From: Thermoactinomyces sp. DSM 45892
GTDB taxonomy: Bacteria > Bacillota > Bacilli > Thermoactinomycetales > Thermoactinomycetaceae
Assembly (NCBI RefSeq): GCF_900107305.1
Contig: NZ_FNPL01000013.1
Coordinates: 1 to 64,000 of the forward strand
Reading direction: 5' to 3'
DNA: 64,000 bases
Shown: positions 16,552 through 24,998 of the stretch, in pieces
Numbering within the stretch: position 1 is the stretch's first letter
How the letters are laid out: the number at the start of each line of letters is the position of its first letter
Position numbers and translations under genes: made by a program
Notes under the pieces: model-generated
What the model was told of the DNA's origin: nothing
Database searches by the model: none
The model's input: only the letters and a program-made list of their open reading frames with translations

Positions 16552-18300
16552 ATGTCGAGGAAAACAATCCCGTCCCATCTACAAGCGTATGCTTCAAAGC
16601 AGGACTATGATTTATATACACCGATTAATCAGGCGGTCTGGCGTTATGTGATGAGGCAAAACTATCATTTTTTTCGTGATCTTGCTCATGAATCCTATCA
16701 GGATGGCTTGGAGAAGTCGGGTATTTCCCTCGATCGAATCCCTCGTGTAGATGAGATGAGTAAATGTTTGGAGCCATTTGGACTAGCAGCAGTGACAATC
16801 GATGGGTTGATCCCTGGAGTGGCATTCTTTGACTTCCAAGGTCATGGATTTCTACCTATTGCGACAGAAATTCGGACTCTGAAGCATATTGGTTATACAC
16901 CTGCTCCTGATATGCTTCATGAGGCTGGAGGGCATGCTCCCATCTTAAGTGAACCGAAATTTGCGGAGTATGTTAGGTTGTTCGGACAGATTGGAGCCAA
17001 GGCGATCTCTTCACGGGAAGAGCATGAGTTGTTTTTAGCGACTCGTAAGCTAACTCAAGTCATGGAAGACCCGGCTTCTACTCCAGAGATGATTGCTGAA
17101 GTGGAGAGAGTCCATGCTGAGAAGATGAAAGCCGCGACAGTGCGATCAGAGGCGACTGAGATTTCTCGGTTGTACTGGTGGACAGTTGAATATGGTTTGG
17201 TTGGTACACGAAGCGATCCGAAAATCTATGGGGCTGGATTGCTTTCTTCGATCAGTGAAGGACAGCATTGTTTATCGCCTGATGTGGAGAAAATCCCATT
17301 TGATGTGGATGTATGTATCGACACTGACTTTGATGTGACCAAGCAGCAACCACAATTGTTTGTTTGTCAGGATTTCGATCAATTAATTGAAGGGATTAAG
17401 CACTACAGTGAACGAATGGCGTATCGGGTTGGTGGAACGCAAAGTTTGGAAAAAGCACAACGCTCTGGACAAGTAACCACTTCTGTATACAGCTCTGGTT
17501 TACAAGTAAGTGGAGTTATAGTGGAACTTCTCTACGATGAACAAGGAGAAGCGATCTATCTTCGGACAGAAGGCGGAACACAGCTATCGTTTGAGGATGA
17601 AGAGTTACCAGGCCAAGGATGTGCAGTCCATCATCATGGATTTTCGGCTCCAATAGGCAGAGTAGAGGGTTTAGGGAAGCAATTAGAAGAGTTGGGTTTA
17701 GTAGAGTGTGGCGAGTTAGGAATGCGGGTAGGAAGTCAGGTGAGCTTGAGATTTGTGAGCGGAGTTGAGGTAGAGGGAACGTTAGTGAATATGACATTCC
17801 AAAGAGATCGTTTGACCCTACTCTCTTTTAAAGATTGTAAGGTTACATGGGGCGATCGGGTGTTGTTTGAACCGGAATGGGGAACTTTTGACATGCCAGT
17901 GGGAGAGCGAATCAAGTCTGTTTATGCAGGACCTGCTGATCATGATCGTTTTGTTTTTGAAGAGCAGGATGTATGGACCGTTCATAAACCTGCGGTGGTT
18001 TGGACTGATCTGGATGACCTCTATCAGGAGGTCCGTGATCTGCGAGAAGAGCAGAGAACAACGTGGGAGGCCATGGATGTTTTGGCTCGCCTGCACCAAG
18101 TTGATCCAGATGACTGGTTACTACGAGTAGAGATATTAGAATTAGCCATTGCCTTTGAGGACAAGAGCTTAGAGAGCCGAGTGAGAGCCGAGTTGAGTGA
18201 GATATCTGGAAGGCGGCTAGAGAGCCGATCCTTAATTGAAAATGGGATCAAATTAGCTGAGCAAGAGCCTCATACTATTCTCGTCAAACAGATGACATAG
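16552..18300 (+). CDS. phhA: Phenylalanine 4-monooxygenase, long Bacillus-type
   Basis: 582 residues. Pterin-dependent aromatic hydroxylase domain in the first 230 residues with iron ligands His123 and His128 (MLHEAGGHAP) and Glu213 (YWWTVEYG). About 45 extra residues lie between the second His and the Glu compared with animal enzymes. The C-terminal half is an additional region found in long bacterial forms and of unknown function. Converts phenylalanine to tyrosine. The Tyr T-box upstream suggests it is used to make tyrosine under tyrosine starvation rather than only to degrade phenylalanine. GGAGAGAG precedes the ATG. Monocistronic, ended by a terminator. Confidence 0.9.
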   Translation: MSRKTIPSHLQAYASKQDYDLYTPINQAVWRYVMRQNYHFFRDLAHESYQDGLEKSGISLDRIPRVDEMSKCLEPFGLAAVTIDGLIPGVAFFDFQGHGFLPIATEIRTLKHIGYTPAPDMLHEAGGHAPILSEPKFAEYVRLFGQIGAKAISSREEHELFLATRKLTQVMEDPASTPEMIAEVERVHAEKMKAATVRSEATEISRLYWWTVEYGLVGTRSDPKIYGAGLLSSISEGQHCLSPDVEKIPFDVDVCIDTDFDVTKQQPQLFVCQDFDQLIEGIKHYSERMAYRVGGTQSLEKAQRSGQVTTSVYSSGLQVSGVIVELLYDEQGEAIYLRTEGGTQLSFEDEELPGQGCAVHHHGFSAPIGRVEGLGKQLEELGLVECGELGMRVGSQVSLRFVSGVEVEGTLVNMTFQRDRLTLLSFKDCKVTWGDRVLFEPEWGTFDMPVGERIKSVYAGPADHDRFVFEEQDVWTVHKPAVVWTDLDDLYQEVRDLREEQRTTWEAMDVLARLHQVDPDDWLLRVEILELAIAFEDKSLESRVRAELSEISGRRLESRSLIENGIKLAEQEPHTILVKQMT

Positions 18301-18308
18301 AACAGAGA

Positions 18309-18354
18309 AAACCCAGGACTCACTTAATCGTGAGTTAGCTGGGTTTTCTCGTTC
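18309..18354 (+). terminator. Terminator after phhA, shared with the convergent small gene
   Basis: AAACCCAG, with an inner ACTCAC/GTGAGT stem, pairs with CTGGGTTT; TCTCGTTCCTTTTTTT follows. On the minus strand it sits immediately after the mciZ-like gene's 3' end. Confidence 0.8.
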
Positions 18355-18517
18355 CTTTTTTTGAACGAATTGGAATTAGATGGGGCCTCCCGGCATGATG
18401 AGCTTCGATCCATTCTTGTAGAGTGATCGGAAGATGGGCCCATTCCTGAAGCGTATCCCGAATTTCTTGTACGGTTCCGGATAGGCGGATGCCGTTCGCA
18501 AATATTTTCTTCTCCAT
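18335..18517 (-). CDS. mciZ: MciZ-like FtsZ assembly inhibitor (mother-cell sporulation peptide)
   Basis: 60 residues. The first 40 align without gaps to B. subtilis MciZ (40 residues) as I recall it: shared Met1, Gly9, Leu12, Gly14, the EIR at 18-20, Leu23, Glu25 and the WI at 36-37. MciZ caps FtsZ filaments in the mother cell during sporulation. In B. subtilis it lies beside nudF, and here nudF begins 128 bases away on the opposite strand. This version carries about 20 extra residues rich in Pro, Arg and Lys at the C-terminus. The ribosome site is weak (AAGGGTG), and I see no convincing sigma-E promoter. A longer overlapping minus-strand frame (18324-18563) has no family resemblance. Confidence 0.65.
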   Translation of the reverse strand: MEKKIFANGIRLSGTVQEIRDTLQEWAHLPITLQEWIEAHHAGRPHLIPIRSKKGTRKPS

Positions 18518-18644
18518 GTTTTCGCACCCTTAATAAAAGTCTCTTCTTAACGGGATACGCCAAAAGAGAAGAAAATATACCATTTTTGAAATATATTTTT
18601 GTGTATAATAGAGAAATATATGAAAACCGAAAGGTTGCGATGGC

Positions 18645-19187
18645 ATGAGAAATTTAGAGGAGAAAACGATTTCAACGAAATCTATTTTTAAAGGTAGAGT
18701 CATTTCTCTCCAAGTAGATCAAGTTAAATTGCCAAACGGAAACACTTCAAACAGAGAAATTGTAAAACATCCTGGAGCGGTAGCTGTTGTGGCTATTACG
18801 CCAGAAGACCGTATCGTTTTAGTACGTCAATTTCGAAAGCCACTAGAAAAAACGATTTATGAAATCCCTGCAGGAAAGAGAGAGGATGGTGAAGATCCAC
18901 AAGTTTGTGCAGAGCGTGAACTAGAAGAAGAGACTGGCTATCGTGCAGAGAAATGGAAGCATCTTGTCTCATTCTATACATCCCCGGGCTTTGCTGATGA
19001 GTATCTTCATCTCTACCAAGCAGATGAATTAAGTAAAGGACAAGTAAATCTGGATGAAGATGAGTTTGTGGAACGGGTAGAGTGGACGCTTCCAGAATGT
19101 GTTCAGGCTATCTCTCGTGGAGATATATGTGATGCGAAGACAGTAGCGGCAATCTTGTTTTGGCAGAATCAACAACACGAATCATGA
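18645..19187 (+). CDS. nudF: ADP-ribose pyrophosphatase, Nudix family
   Basis: 180 residues, close to B. subtilis NudF (185). The Nudix box is complete: GKREDGEDPQ, then the core RELEEETGY providing the metal-binding Glu residues. An N-terminal beta domain precedes it. Hydrolyses ADP-ribose to AMP and ribose 5-phosphate. Position between the mciZ-like gene and spoIIM matches the Bacillus arrangement. A hairpin at 19263-19293 follows, without a clear T-run. Confidence 0.9.
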   Translation: MRNLEEKTISTKSIFKGRVISLQVDQVKLPNGNTSNREIVKHPGAVAVVAITPEDRIVLVRQFRKPLEKTIYEIPAGKREDGEDPQVCAERELEEETGYRAEKWKHLVSFYTSPGFADEYLHLYQADELSKGQVNLDEDEFVERVEWTLPECVQAISRGDICDAKTVAAILFWQNQQHES

Positions 19188-19230
19188 AGGAAAGGCAGGG
19201 TAGATTTCGTCGAAGGTGAAGGGGAATCAT

Positions 19231-19326
19231 ATGGGAAAATCAAGCAATAACTTCATAGATGGATTTGGAGAAAATTATTTCGATTCTCCAAATTCATTTA
19301 ACTTTTCTATAGTAATGATGATATAA
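19231..19326 (+). CDS. Possible 31-residue small protein
   Basis: ATG 19231 is preceded by GGTGAAGGGGAATCAT, a usable ribosome site, and a frame of 31 codons ends at TAA 19324-19326. The peptide begins MGKSSNNFIDGFGENYF and ends SFNFSIVMMI. No family recognised. The same bases contain an exact 10-bp inverted repeat (19263-19272/19284-19293), so the stretch may instead be a 3' hairpin of nudF. Confidence 0.3.
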   Translation: MGKSSNNFIDGFGENYFDSPNSFNFSIVMMI

Positions 19327-19380
19327 TATAATTATTCTGTTAAATATGATTTGCAACTAGGAATAGAAGAGGTGATGTGG

Positions 19381-19935
19381 ATGAATCACACAGAAGGACA
19401 CAATCCTCTCACAGCAACTCGATATACACTGTACTCTTGGATTTTGTTTTTACTACCGCTAACCTTTGGTGTATTACTAGCGTCGATCTATGATTGGTCG
19501 GACTTTTGGGCAGCCGTGGTAGTCGGATTAGGTTGCTGTGTACTTGTAAATAATATCATTGTGGTCAAGTATCAACTTTATACGAGACGGATTAGTATCT
19601 TGATGATTTTGATTCAAGTATACGTTGCTTGTTTTTTTGGAATTATGTTTTTAGGAAAAGCATATGCAGATGTTCGTTTAGAGCTTGTACTCATGGCGAT
19701 CTTTGCGATTAATGCTTTTTTAGGTGTGATGTACCGGAGAAACTTATTTTTATGTGGCTGGTGTGCTAAAGTAGTCTTGCTTTTTACAGTTGGTTTTCCC
19801 TTTGTTTTTGCGCAGATTGTCCATACATATGGATGGGCACCGACTATGGATGCACCGGGGCTGATGAGTTCGATTGCGGCTGCATTTACTTATTATACGG
19901 GCTCTTTGTTACATAACTATTATTTTTCCTCATAA
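19381..19935 (+). CDS. Hypothetical polytopic membrane protein
   Basis: 184 residues with about five or six hydrophobic segments, beginning near residue 18 (LYSWILFLLPLTFGVLLASI) and ending near residue 180. Short loops, one internal CGWC motif. No recognised family. AGAAGAGGTG at 19366-19375 places the start at ATG 19381 rather than TTG 19351. It occupies the place between nudF and spoIIM where B. subtilis has yqkK, but it is a different kind of protein. A weak hairpin lies about 35 bases downstream. Confidence 0.6.
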   Translation: MNHTEGHNPLTATRYTLYSWILFLLPLTFGVLLASIYDWSDFWAAVVVGLGCCVLVNNIIVVKYQLYTRRISILMILIQVYVACFFGIMFLGKAYADVRLELVLMAIFAINAFLGVMYRRNLFLCGWCAKVVLLFTVGFPFVFAQIVHTYGWAPTMDAPGLMSSIAAAFTYYTGSLLHNYYFSS

Positions 19936-20041
19936 CAAACAGAATATTAGTCCGGTTTCCATAAGAAGAGCAAATTAGATAATTCGAATTTGTTCTTCTC
20001 TGCCTTATTCATCATGTTCAAGATTGAATCTAGTAAATGGA

Positions 20042-20070
20042 TCATATCTCTCTTATTCCTCTCATAGAAT
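20042..20070 (+). promoter_or_regulatory. Predicted sigma-E promoter of spoIIM
   Basis: TCATATC at 20042-20048, 14-base spacer, CATAGAAT at 20063-20070, one mismatch in each box from the sigma-E consensus. It lies 30 bases before the spoIIM start. spoIIM belongs to the sigma-E regulon in B. subtilis. Confidence 0.65.
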
Positions 20071-20099
20071 TGTTTTGAGAGAGTGAGGAGGACGGATTA

Positions 20100-20768
20100 A
20101 TGGGGAGAAAACATTACTGGAGTCAAGCGATTCAAGCACATGTACAAAGTCAAAAATCGCTCTATATTTTTGTAATAGTCTTATTTTTAACAGGTGTTGT
20201 GTTTGGGGCAGTGATCGTGAACATGTTGACTACTGCGCAACGTACGGGTTTGTCTAGTTATTTGGGACATTTTTTTAAAGAGTTAGGGAGAGGGAGTATT
20301 GCCGATTCCGAAATTGCCCTTCAACATTCGATCGGAGAGCATTTAAAAACGATTGGTCTGATGTGGTTATTAGGTTTATCGGTTATCGGAATTCCGATTT
20401 TATGCCTCTTTTTATTCTTTAAGGGAATGGTGATTGGTTTTACTGTTGGCTTTCTTGTTCAACAGTTTTCATGGACTGGGTTATGGTTTGCCTTTGTTTC
20501 CATTGTTCCTACCAATCTGTTTGTCATTCCTGCTATGATGATCGTCTCAGTGGCGGGGGTTTATTTCTCTGTCGATTTAGTAAAAAACCATATCATTGCG
20601 CATCGTGGTTCGCTATATCCTAAATTTGTATCCTATTGTGGAGTGGTTGTTATGATGGCTTGTCTCATGATGATTTCTTCTCTCGTTGAGGCGTACCTTT
20701 CACCGATGATCATGAGAGGGTCGCTTCCCGAAATCGCTTCTATAGTGTCACTTCTTCCTTTAGTTTAA
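20100..20768 (+). CDS. spoIIM: Stage II sporulation protein M, part of the DMP engulfment complex
   Basis: 222 residues with five hydrophobic segments, matching SpoIIM length and layout; the KGMVIGFTVGFLVQQFSWTGL region is characteristic. SpoIIM anchors the SpoIID and SpoIIP peptidoglycan hydrolases at the septum during engulfment. GTGAGGAGG precedes the ATG. Located between nudF and fur as in Bacillus. The sigma-E-like promoter upstream fits its mother-cell expression. Confidence 0.9.
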   Translation: MGRKHYWSQAIQAHVQSQKSLYIFVIVLFLTGVVFGAVIVNMLTTAQRTGLSSYLGHFFKELGRGSIADSEIALQHSIGEHLKTIGLMWLLGLSVIGIPILCLFLFFKGMVIGFTVGFLVQQFSWTGLWFAFVSIVPTNLFVIPAMMIVSVAGVYFSVDLVKNHIIAHRGSLYPKFVSYCGVVVMMACLMMISSLVEAYLSPMIMRGSLPEIASIVSLLPLV

Positions 20769-20802
20769 AGTAATTATTATCTGATAATCTCTTTAAGTTG
20801 GT

Positions 20803-20832
20803 TTGACTTTTCCCGCATATCTCTCATATAAT
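20803..20832 (+). promoter_or_regulatory. Predicted sigma-A promoter of fur
   Basis: TTGACT at 20803-20808, 18-base spacer, TATAAT at 20827-20832. An ATTATC-TGATAAT dyad around 20776-20788 upstream resembles a Fur/PerR half-site arrangement and could be regulatory. Confidence 0.65.
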
Positions 20833-20859
20833 GTTGAGTAGATTGAGGGGGGTGTGGAC

Positions 20860-21339
20860 GTGGAAAAACGAGTAAATCAAATTAAACAACAATTATCCGC
20901 CCACAATTATAAACTAACCCCCCAACGGGAAGCGACTGTGCGTGTTTTACTTGAAAATGAAGATGACCATTTGAGCGCAGAGGATGTTTACCTGTTGGTG
21001 AAGGACAAAGCACCTGAGATTGGGCTTGCGACAGTTTATCGTACGTTGGAACTACTTAGCGATCTTCACATCATTCATAAGCTGAATTTTGGTGATGGTG
21101 TAACCCGATATGAGTTTCGTGCTGAGGGAGCTGAACATCACCATCATCACTTAATGTGTTTAAATTGTGGCTCTGTCGATGAAATTATGGAAGATTTACT
21201 AGGACCTATTGAACAGCAGGTGGAGCGAGAGTTCCATTTTCACATTATGGACCACCGTTTGACGTTCCACGGAATTTGTTATCGTTGTAAAGGGCAGGTA
21301 ATTGATCCAAAAAAATTAATAGGTTCGAAAGTAACGTGA
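20860..21339 (+). CDS. fur: Ferric uptake regulator Fur
   Basis: 159 residues. Winged helix (YKLTPQREATVRVLLENED, then GLATVYRTLELL), His-rich dimerisation domain (HHHHHLMCLNCG) and the second Cys pair CYRCKG, giving the structural zinc site. Very similar to B. subtilis Fur. GTG 20860 gives MEKRVNQIK, aligning with the B. subtilis start; GAGGGGGGTG lies just upstream, making GTG 20854 less likely. Iron-dependent repressor; probable target sites occur in this window at 30165-30245. Confidence 0.93.
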   Translation: MEKRVNQIKQQLSAHNYKLTPQREATVRVLLENEDDHLSAEDVYLLVKDKAPEIGLATVYRTLELLSDLHIIHKLNFGDGVTRYEFRAEGAEHHHHHLMCLNCGSVDEIMEDLLGPIEQQVEREFHFHIMDHRLTFHGICYRCKGQVIDPKKLIGSKVT

Positions 21340-21367
21340 GATGCTATATAATGGCTCTCACTTCTTT
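21335..21367 (+). terminator. Terminator after fur
   Basis: GTGAGA at the fur stop pairs with TCTCAC, followed by TTCTTTTT. Confidence 0.65.
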
Positions 21368-21438
21368 TTGGTGATTTTTAGGTTTTAAGTACAATTAGAA
21401 AGTGTTAAGATAGGTTTGATGCTGAAGGAGGTTCACTG

Positions 21439-22554
21439 ATGAGAATAGGGATTCCTAGAGAAATTAAGAACAACGAGAACCGGGTTGCGATTACCCCTGG
21501 TGGCGTCGATGCGTTTATCAAGGCTGGTCATTCGGTTATGGTAGAGAAGGATGCAGGAATGGGAAGCGGTTTCACTGATGAGGTGTATGCTTCACACGGT
21601 GCACAAATTATGGAGAGTGCGGAACAAGTTTGGACAAACTCCGATATGATTTTAAAGGTAAAAGAGCCACAGCCTGCGGAGTACGGATTTTTCCGTGAAG
21701 GATTAGTTTTATTTACATATCTCCATCTTGCTCCTGAGCCAGAGTTAACAGCGGCACTCATGGAGAAGAAAGTAACGGCAATTGCGTATGAAACTATTCA
21801 ATTAGACAATAGATCTCTTCCTTTATTAACTCCAATGAGTGAAGTAGCAGGTCGTATGTCTGTACAAATTGGTGCTTCTTTCTTAGAAAAGCCGCATGGT
21901 GGAAAGGGAGTGCTATTAGGTGGTGTTCCGGGAGTTCTTCCTGGTGAAGTCGTAATCGTAGGGGGAGGAATCGTGGGTACCAATGCAGCGAAGATGGCTG
22001 TGGGTCTCGGTGCAAATGTAACGATCCTCGATGTGAATCCCGACCGCCTTCGTCAACTAGATGACCAATTTGACGGGAAATTACGAACGGTAATGTCAAA
22101 CGCGTACAACCTAGCAGAAGCAGTTAAGAAAGCAGATCTACTTATTGGTGCGGTACTCATTCCAGGCCGCCGTGCCCCTCGTTTGGTGACCGAAGAAATG
22201 GTAAAACAAATGCAGCCAGGTTCCGTTATCGTGGACGTTGCCATTGACCAAGGTGGCTCGATTGAAACGATTGACCGTGTAACCACACATAGTGATCCGA
22301 CTTATGTAAAACATGGAGTGGTTCATTACTCAGTGGCTAACATGCCGGGTGCGGTACCTCGTACTTCTACTATCGCGCTCACCAATGTAACAATCCCTTA
22401 TGCACTTCAGATCGCCAATAGAGGTGTAGAACGTGCTTTAGTGGAGAGTAAACCATTGGCACTTGGCGTAAACACAATTCAAGGAAAATGCACGTATCAA
22501 GCAGTTGCAGAGAGCTTGAATGTGACTTACACCCCTCTCGAGGAAGTTTTATAA
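21439..22554 (+). CDS. ald: Alanine dehydrogenase
   Basis: 371 residues, the standard length. Catalytic and binding features are present: [17 protein letters not shown] start, K in VKEPQPAEY, His in FTYLHLAPE, and the NAD-binding [14 protein letters not shown]. Interconverts L-alanine and pyruvate plus ammonia; required for normal sporulation in B. subtilis. GAAGGAGG precedes the ATG. Its place between fur and yqzK differs from B. subtilis, where ald is elsewhere. Confidence 0.94.
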   Translation: MRIGIPREIKNNENRVAITPGGVDAFIKAGHSVMVEKDAGMGSGFTDEVYASHGAQIMESAEQVWTNSDMILKVKEPQPAEYGFFREGLVLFTYLHLAPEPELTAALMEKKVTAIAYETIQLDNRSLPLLTPMSEVAGRMSVQIGASFLEKPHGGKGVLLGGVPGVLPGEVVIVGGGIVGTNAAKMAVGLGANVTILDVNPDRLRQLDDQFDGKLRTVMSNAYNLAEAVKKADLLIGAVLIPGRRAPRLVTEEMVKQMQPGSVIVDVAIDQGGSIETIDRVTTHSDPTYVKHGVVHYSVANMPGAVPRTSTIALTNVTIPYALQIANRGVERALVESKPLALGVNTIQGKCTYQAVAESLNVTYTPLEEVL

Positions 22555-22613
22555 GAATAAATCGGTTCCCCTACCCATACATTGATAAAAAATGGGTGGG
22601 GGACGAGTTATTT

Positions 22614-22859
22614 ATGATTATATCCACCAGACGGATCAAGCAATGGCTTACGTTTTTATTATTATTTGTCTTATTTACCCTTCTTCTCTATCAAGTGATG
22701 AGCTTTTTTACCGAGATGTTTGAACCAGATTCGATCTATAAAGAACCAATCGGTGATGCGGTAAAGGTATTTTCAGACTACGGTAGACAAACATCACAAG
22801 CGACCTTTTCCGAACTAGTCCGAGAGCGCCTGTTATGGTTTTATGAGATTGGGGAATAA
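22614..22859 (+). CDS. yqzK: YqzK-like small membrane protein (DUF4227)
   Basis: 81 residues: basic start, one transmembrane helix (WLTFLLLFVLFTLLLYQVM), then an extracytoplasmic tail with EPDSIYKEPIGDAVKVF, the conserved DUF4227 segment. The open frame reaches back to 22488 through the end of ald; GGGTGGGGGACGAG at 22594-22607 selects ATG 22614. In Bacillus it lies between fur and xerD; here xerD is absent and deoB follows. Function unknown. Confidence 0.8.
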   Translation: MIISTRRIKQWLTFLLLFVLFTLLLYQVMSFFTEMFEPDSIYKEPIGDAVKVFSDYGRQTSQATFSELVRERLLWFYEIGE

Positions 22860-22885
22860 GAATAGTAAGATTTTCTATGTAAACA

Positions 22886-22915
22886 TCCTAACAAAATAGG
22901 ATGATTCTTTTTTTA
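22886..22915 (+). terminator. Terminator after yqzK
   Basis: ACATCCTA pairs with TAGGATG around ACAAAA, followed by ATTCTTTTTTT. Confidence 0.8.
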
Positions 22916-22943
22916 TCAATAACATATGAGAGGGGGATTAGAC

Positions 22944-24119
22944 ATGAGAAAATACAATCGTGTCTTCCTCATTGTCTTGGATAGTGTAGGAATTGGCGAA
23001 TTACCAGATGCCAATTTATATAATGATGTCGGCGCTCATACATTAGGTCATATAGCACAATATGTAAATGGATTAGCTATGCCCAATATGTCGAAGTTAG
23101 GACTTGGAAATATTGAAGCAGTAGAAGGGATCCTACCTGCCGATGTCCCACAAGCTGCCTATGCTCGGATGAAAGAAGTTTCACGTGGTAAAGATACCAC
23201 CACCGGACACTGGGAGTTTATGGGTATTATCACAGAAACCCCGTTTAAAACATATCCAGATGGCTTTCCGAGCGAATTGATTCAGGAGTTTGAGCAAAGG
23301 GTCGGACGAAAAGTTTTGTGTAACAAACCTGCCTCGGGTACAGAAGTATTAGATGAGTTTGGCGAAGAGCACATGAAGACAGGTGCCGTCATTGTTTACA
23401 CTTCTGCGGATAGTGTATTCCAGATTGCAGCGCATGAAGAAGTCGTGCCACTAGAAGAGCTATATAAAATTTGTGAAGTAGCAAGAGAGTTAACATTAGA
23501 TGAAAGGTATTCCGTAGTACGGGTGATTGCACGTCCATTTGTCGGAAGCCCAGGGAATTTTACACGTACTTCTAATCGTCGTGATTATTCTGTGAAACCA
23601 CCTATTAAGACTGTTTTGAATCATTTGCAAGAGGCTGGTAAAGAAGTAATCTCGATTGGTAAAATCTCCGATATTTATGCCGGAGAAGGAATTGTTCGCT
23701 CGATCCATACGAAAGACAATATGGATGGAGTGGATCAGGTATTAGCAGTGGCGAAACAGGAGTTCCACGGCCTCGCGTTTGCCAATCTAGTCGATTTTGA
23801 TGCTAAATTTGGACATCGTCGTGATCCGGAGGGATACGGACGGGCGTTAGAAGATTTTGATGCTCGTTTGCCTGAGATTCTCGCAAATCTGCGCGAAGAC
23901 GACCTCCTGATCATCACAGCTGATCATGGAAACGATCCAACCTTCCACGGAACCGATCATACTCGTGAGTATACGCCACTTATCGTATACAGTCCATCTA
24001 TGACAGAAGGTACAAATTTAGGGGTTCGTGAAACGTTTGCAGATATTGGTGCTTCCATCGCTGAGAACTTTGGAGTAACCTCTCCTTATGGAACTAGTTT
24101 TCTAAAAGAATTACCTTAA
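22944..24119 (+). CDS. deoB: Phosphopentomutase
   Basis: 391 residues. Alkaline-phosphatase-superfamily metalloenzyme: [14 protein letters not shown] with the metal-binding Asp, KDTTTGHWE containing the catalytic Thr, and ITADHGNDP plus [10 protein letters not shown] metal sites. Converts (deoxy)ribose 1-phosphate to the 5-phosphate. ATG 22944 is selected by GAGAGGGGGA; the upstream ATG 22926 has no site. First gene of the salvage run deoB-punA-punA2-pdp. Confidence 0.94.
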   Translation: MRKYNRVFLIVLDSVGIGELPDANLYNDVGAHTLGHIAQYVNGLAMPNMSKLGLGNIEAVEGILPADVPQAAYARMKEVSRGKDTTTGHWEFMGIITETPFKTYPDGFPSELIQEFEQRVGRKVLCNKPASGTEVLDEFGEEHMKTGAVIVYTSADSVFQIAAHEEVVPLEELYKICEVARELTLDERYSVVRVIARPFVGSPGNFTRTSNRRDYSVKPPIKTVLNHLQEAGKEVISIGKISDIYAGEGIVRSIHTKDNMDGVDQVLAVAKQEFHGLAFANLVDFDAKFGHRRDPEGYGRALEDFDARLPEILANLREDDLLIITADHGNDPTFHGTDHTREYTPLIVYSPSMTEGTNLGVRETFADIGASIAENFGVTSPYGTSFLKELP

Positions 24120-24151
24120 ATGAACGATATTCTGAGATAGGCGGTGCTGAC

Positions 24152-24973
24152 GTGAGTCAAAATCAATTCAATATCCGAGAAGCAACAGAGTGGATTCAAT
24201 CCAAAATCCAAGTTCAACCCAAAATTGGACTTATTTTAGGATCAGGTTTAGGAGTGCTTGCTGGAGAAGTAGAGAATCCTGTAAAGCTTCCTTACAATGA
24301 TATCCCTCATTTTCCACAATCTACGGTTGAGGGGCATGCTGGAGAACTAGTGGTAGGTACGTTAGAAGATCAACCAGTATTAGTTATGGCAGGTCGTTTC
24401 CATCTATATGAGGGGCATCCGTTAACATCCGTAACCTTCCCGATTCGGGTGATGAAAGAGCTTGGAATCGAAAAGATCATCGTAACCAATGCGGCTGGTG
24501 GAGTAAATATGTCCTACCAACCAGGTGACCTGATGCTCATCAAGGATCATATTAATATGACGTTCCAAAATCCATTGATCGGACCAAATGATCCAGAGCA
24601 AGGAGTACGATTCCCGGATATGTCGACTGCATATGACTCAGAACTACGTGAAATTGCTCGCAGGGTGGCCACAGAGCAGGGAGTGAAATTTCAAGAAGGT
24701 GTATATATCGGACTTCTTGGCCCGACTTATGAAACGCCAGCAGAGATTCGCATGTGTCGTTTTCTCGGTGGAGATGCGATTGGGATGTCAACCGTACCTG
24801 AGGTAATCGTCGCTCGTCACGCTGGGATTCGTTGCTTAGGAATCTCTTGCATTAGCAACATGGCAGCAGGAATTTTAGAGCAACCTCTCTCCCATGATGA
24901 GGTTATGGAGACAACAGAGCTTGTAAGATCCCAGTTTATAAATCTGGTAAAAGGAATCTTGCGCAACATCTAA
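24152..24973 (+). CDS. punA: Purine nucleoside phosphorylase, trimeric 6-oxopurine type
   Basis: 273 residues, GTG start. Trimeric PNP hallmarks: GSGLG phosphate loop, VEGHAGELV, AGRFHLYEG, TNAAGGVN. The two residues that read the purine base in the human enzyme (Glu201, Asn243) correspond to Glu194 (GPTYETPAE) and Asn236 (SCISNMAAG), so inosine/guanosine specificity is expected. Follows deoB by 32 bases and is followed by a paralogue. Confidence 0.92.
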   Translation: MSQNQFNIREATEWIQSKIQVQPKIGLILGSGLGVLAGEVENPVKLPYNDIPHFPQSTVEGHAGELVVGTLEDQPVLVMAGRFHLYEGHPLTSVTFPIRVMKELGIEKIIVTNAAGGVNMSYQPGDLMLIKDHINMTFQNPLIGPNDPEQGVRFPDMSTAYDSELREIARRVATEQGVKFQEGVYIGLLGPTYETPAEIRMCRFLGGDAIGMSTVPEVIVARHAGIRCLGISCISNMAAGILEQPLSHDEVMETTELVRSQFINLVKGILRNI

Positions 24974-24998
24974 AAATCTTACATTTCGAGGTGCAACG

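Noticed and set aside
18324-18563. 79-codon minus-strand frame overlapping the mciZ-like gene
   Set aside because: Different frame, Arg/Ser-rich, no family; the 60-codon frame aligns with MciZ.
18551-18580. Sigma-E promoter for the mciZ-like gene (minus strand)
   Set aside because: A GTATATT box exists but the -10 position (CGTATCCC) matches the consensus poorly.
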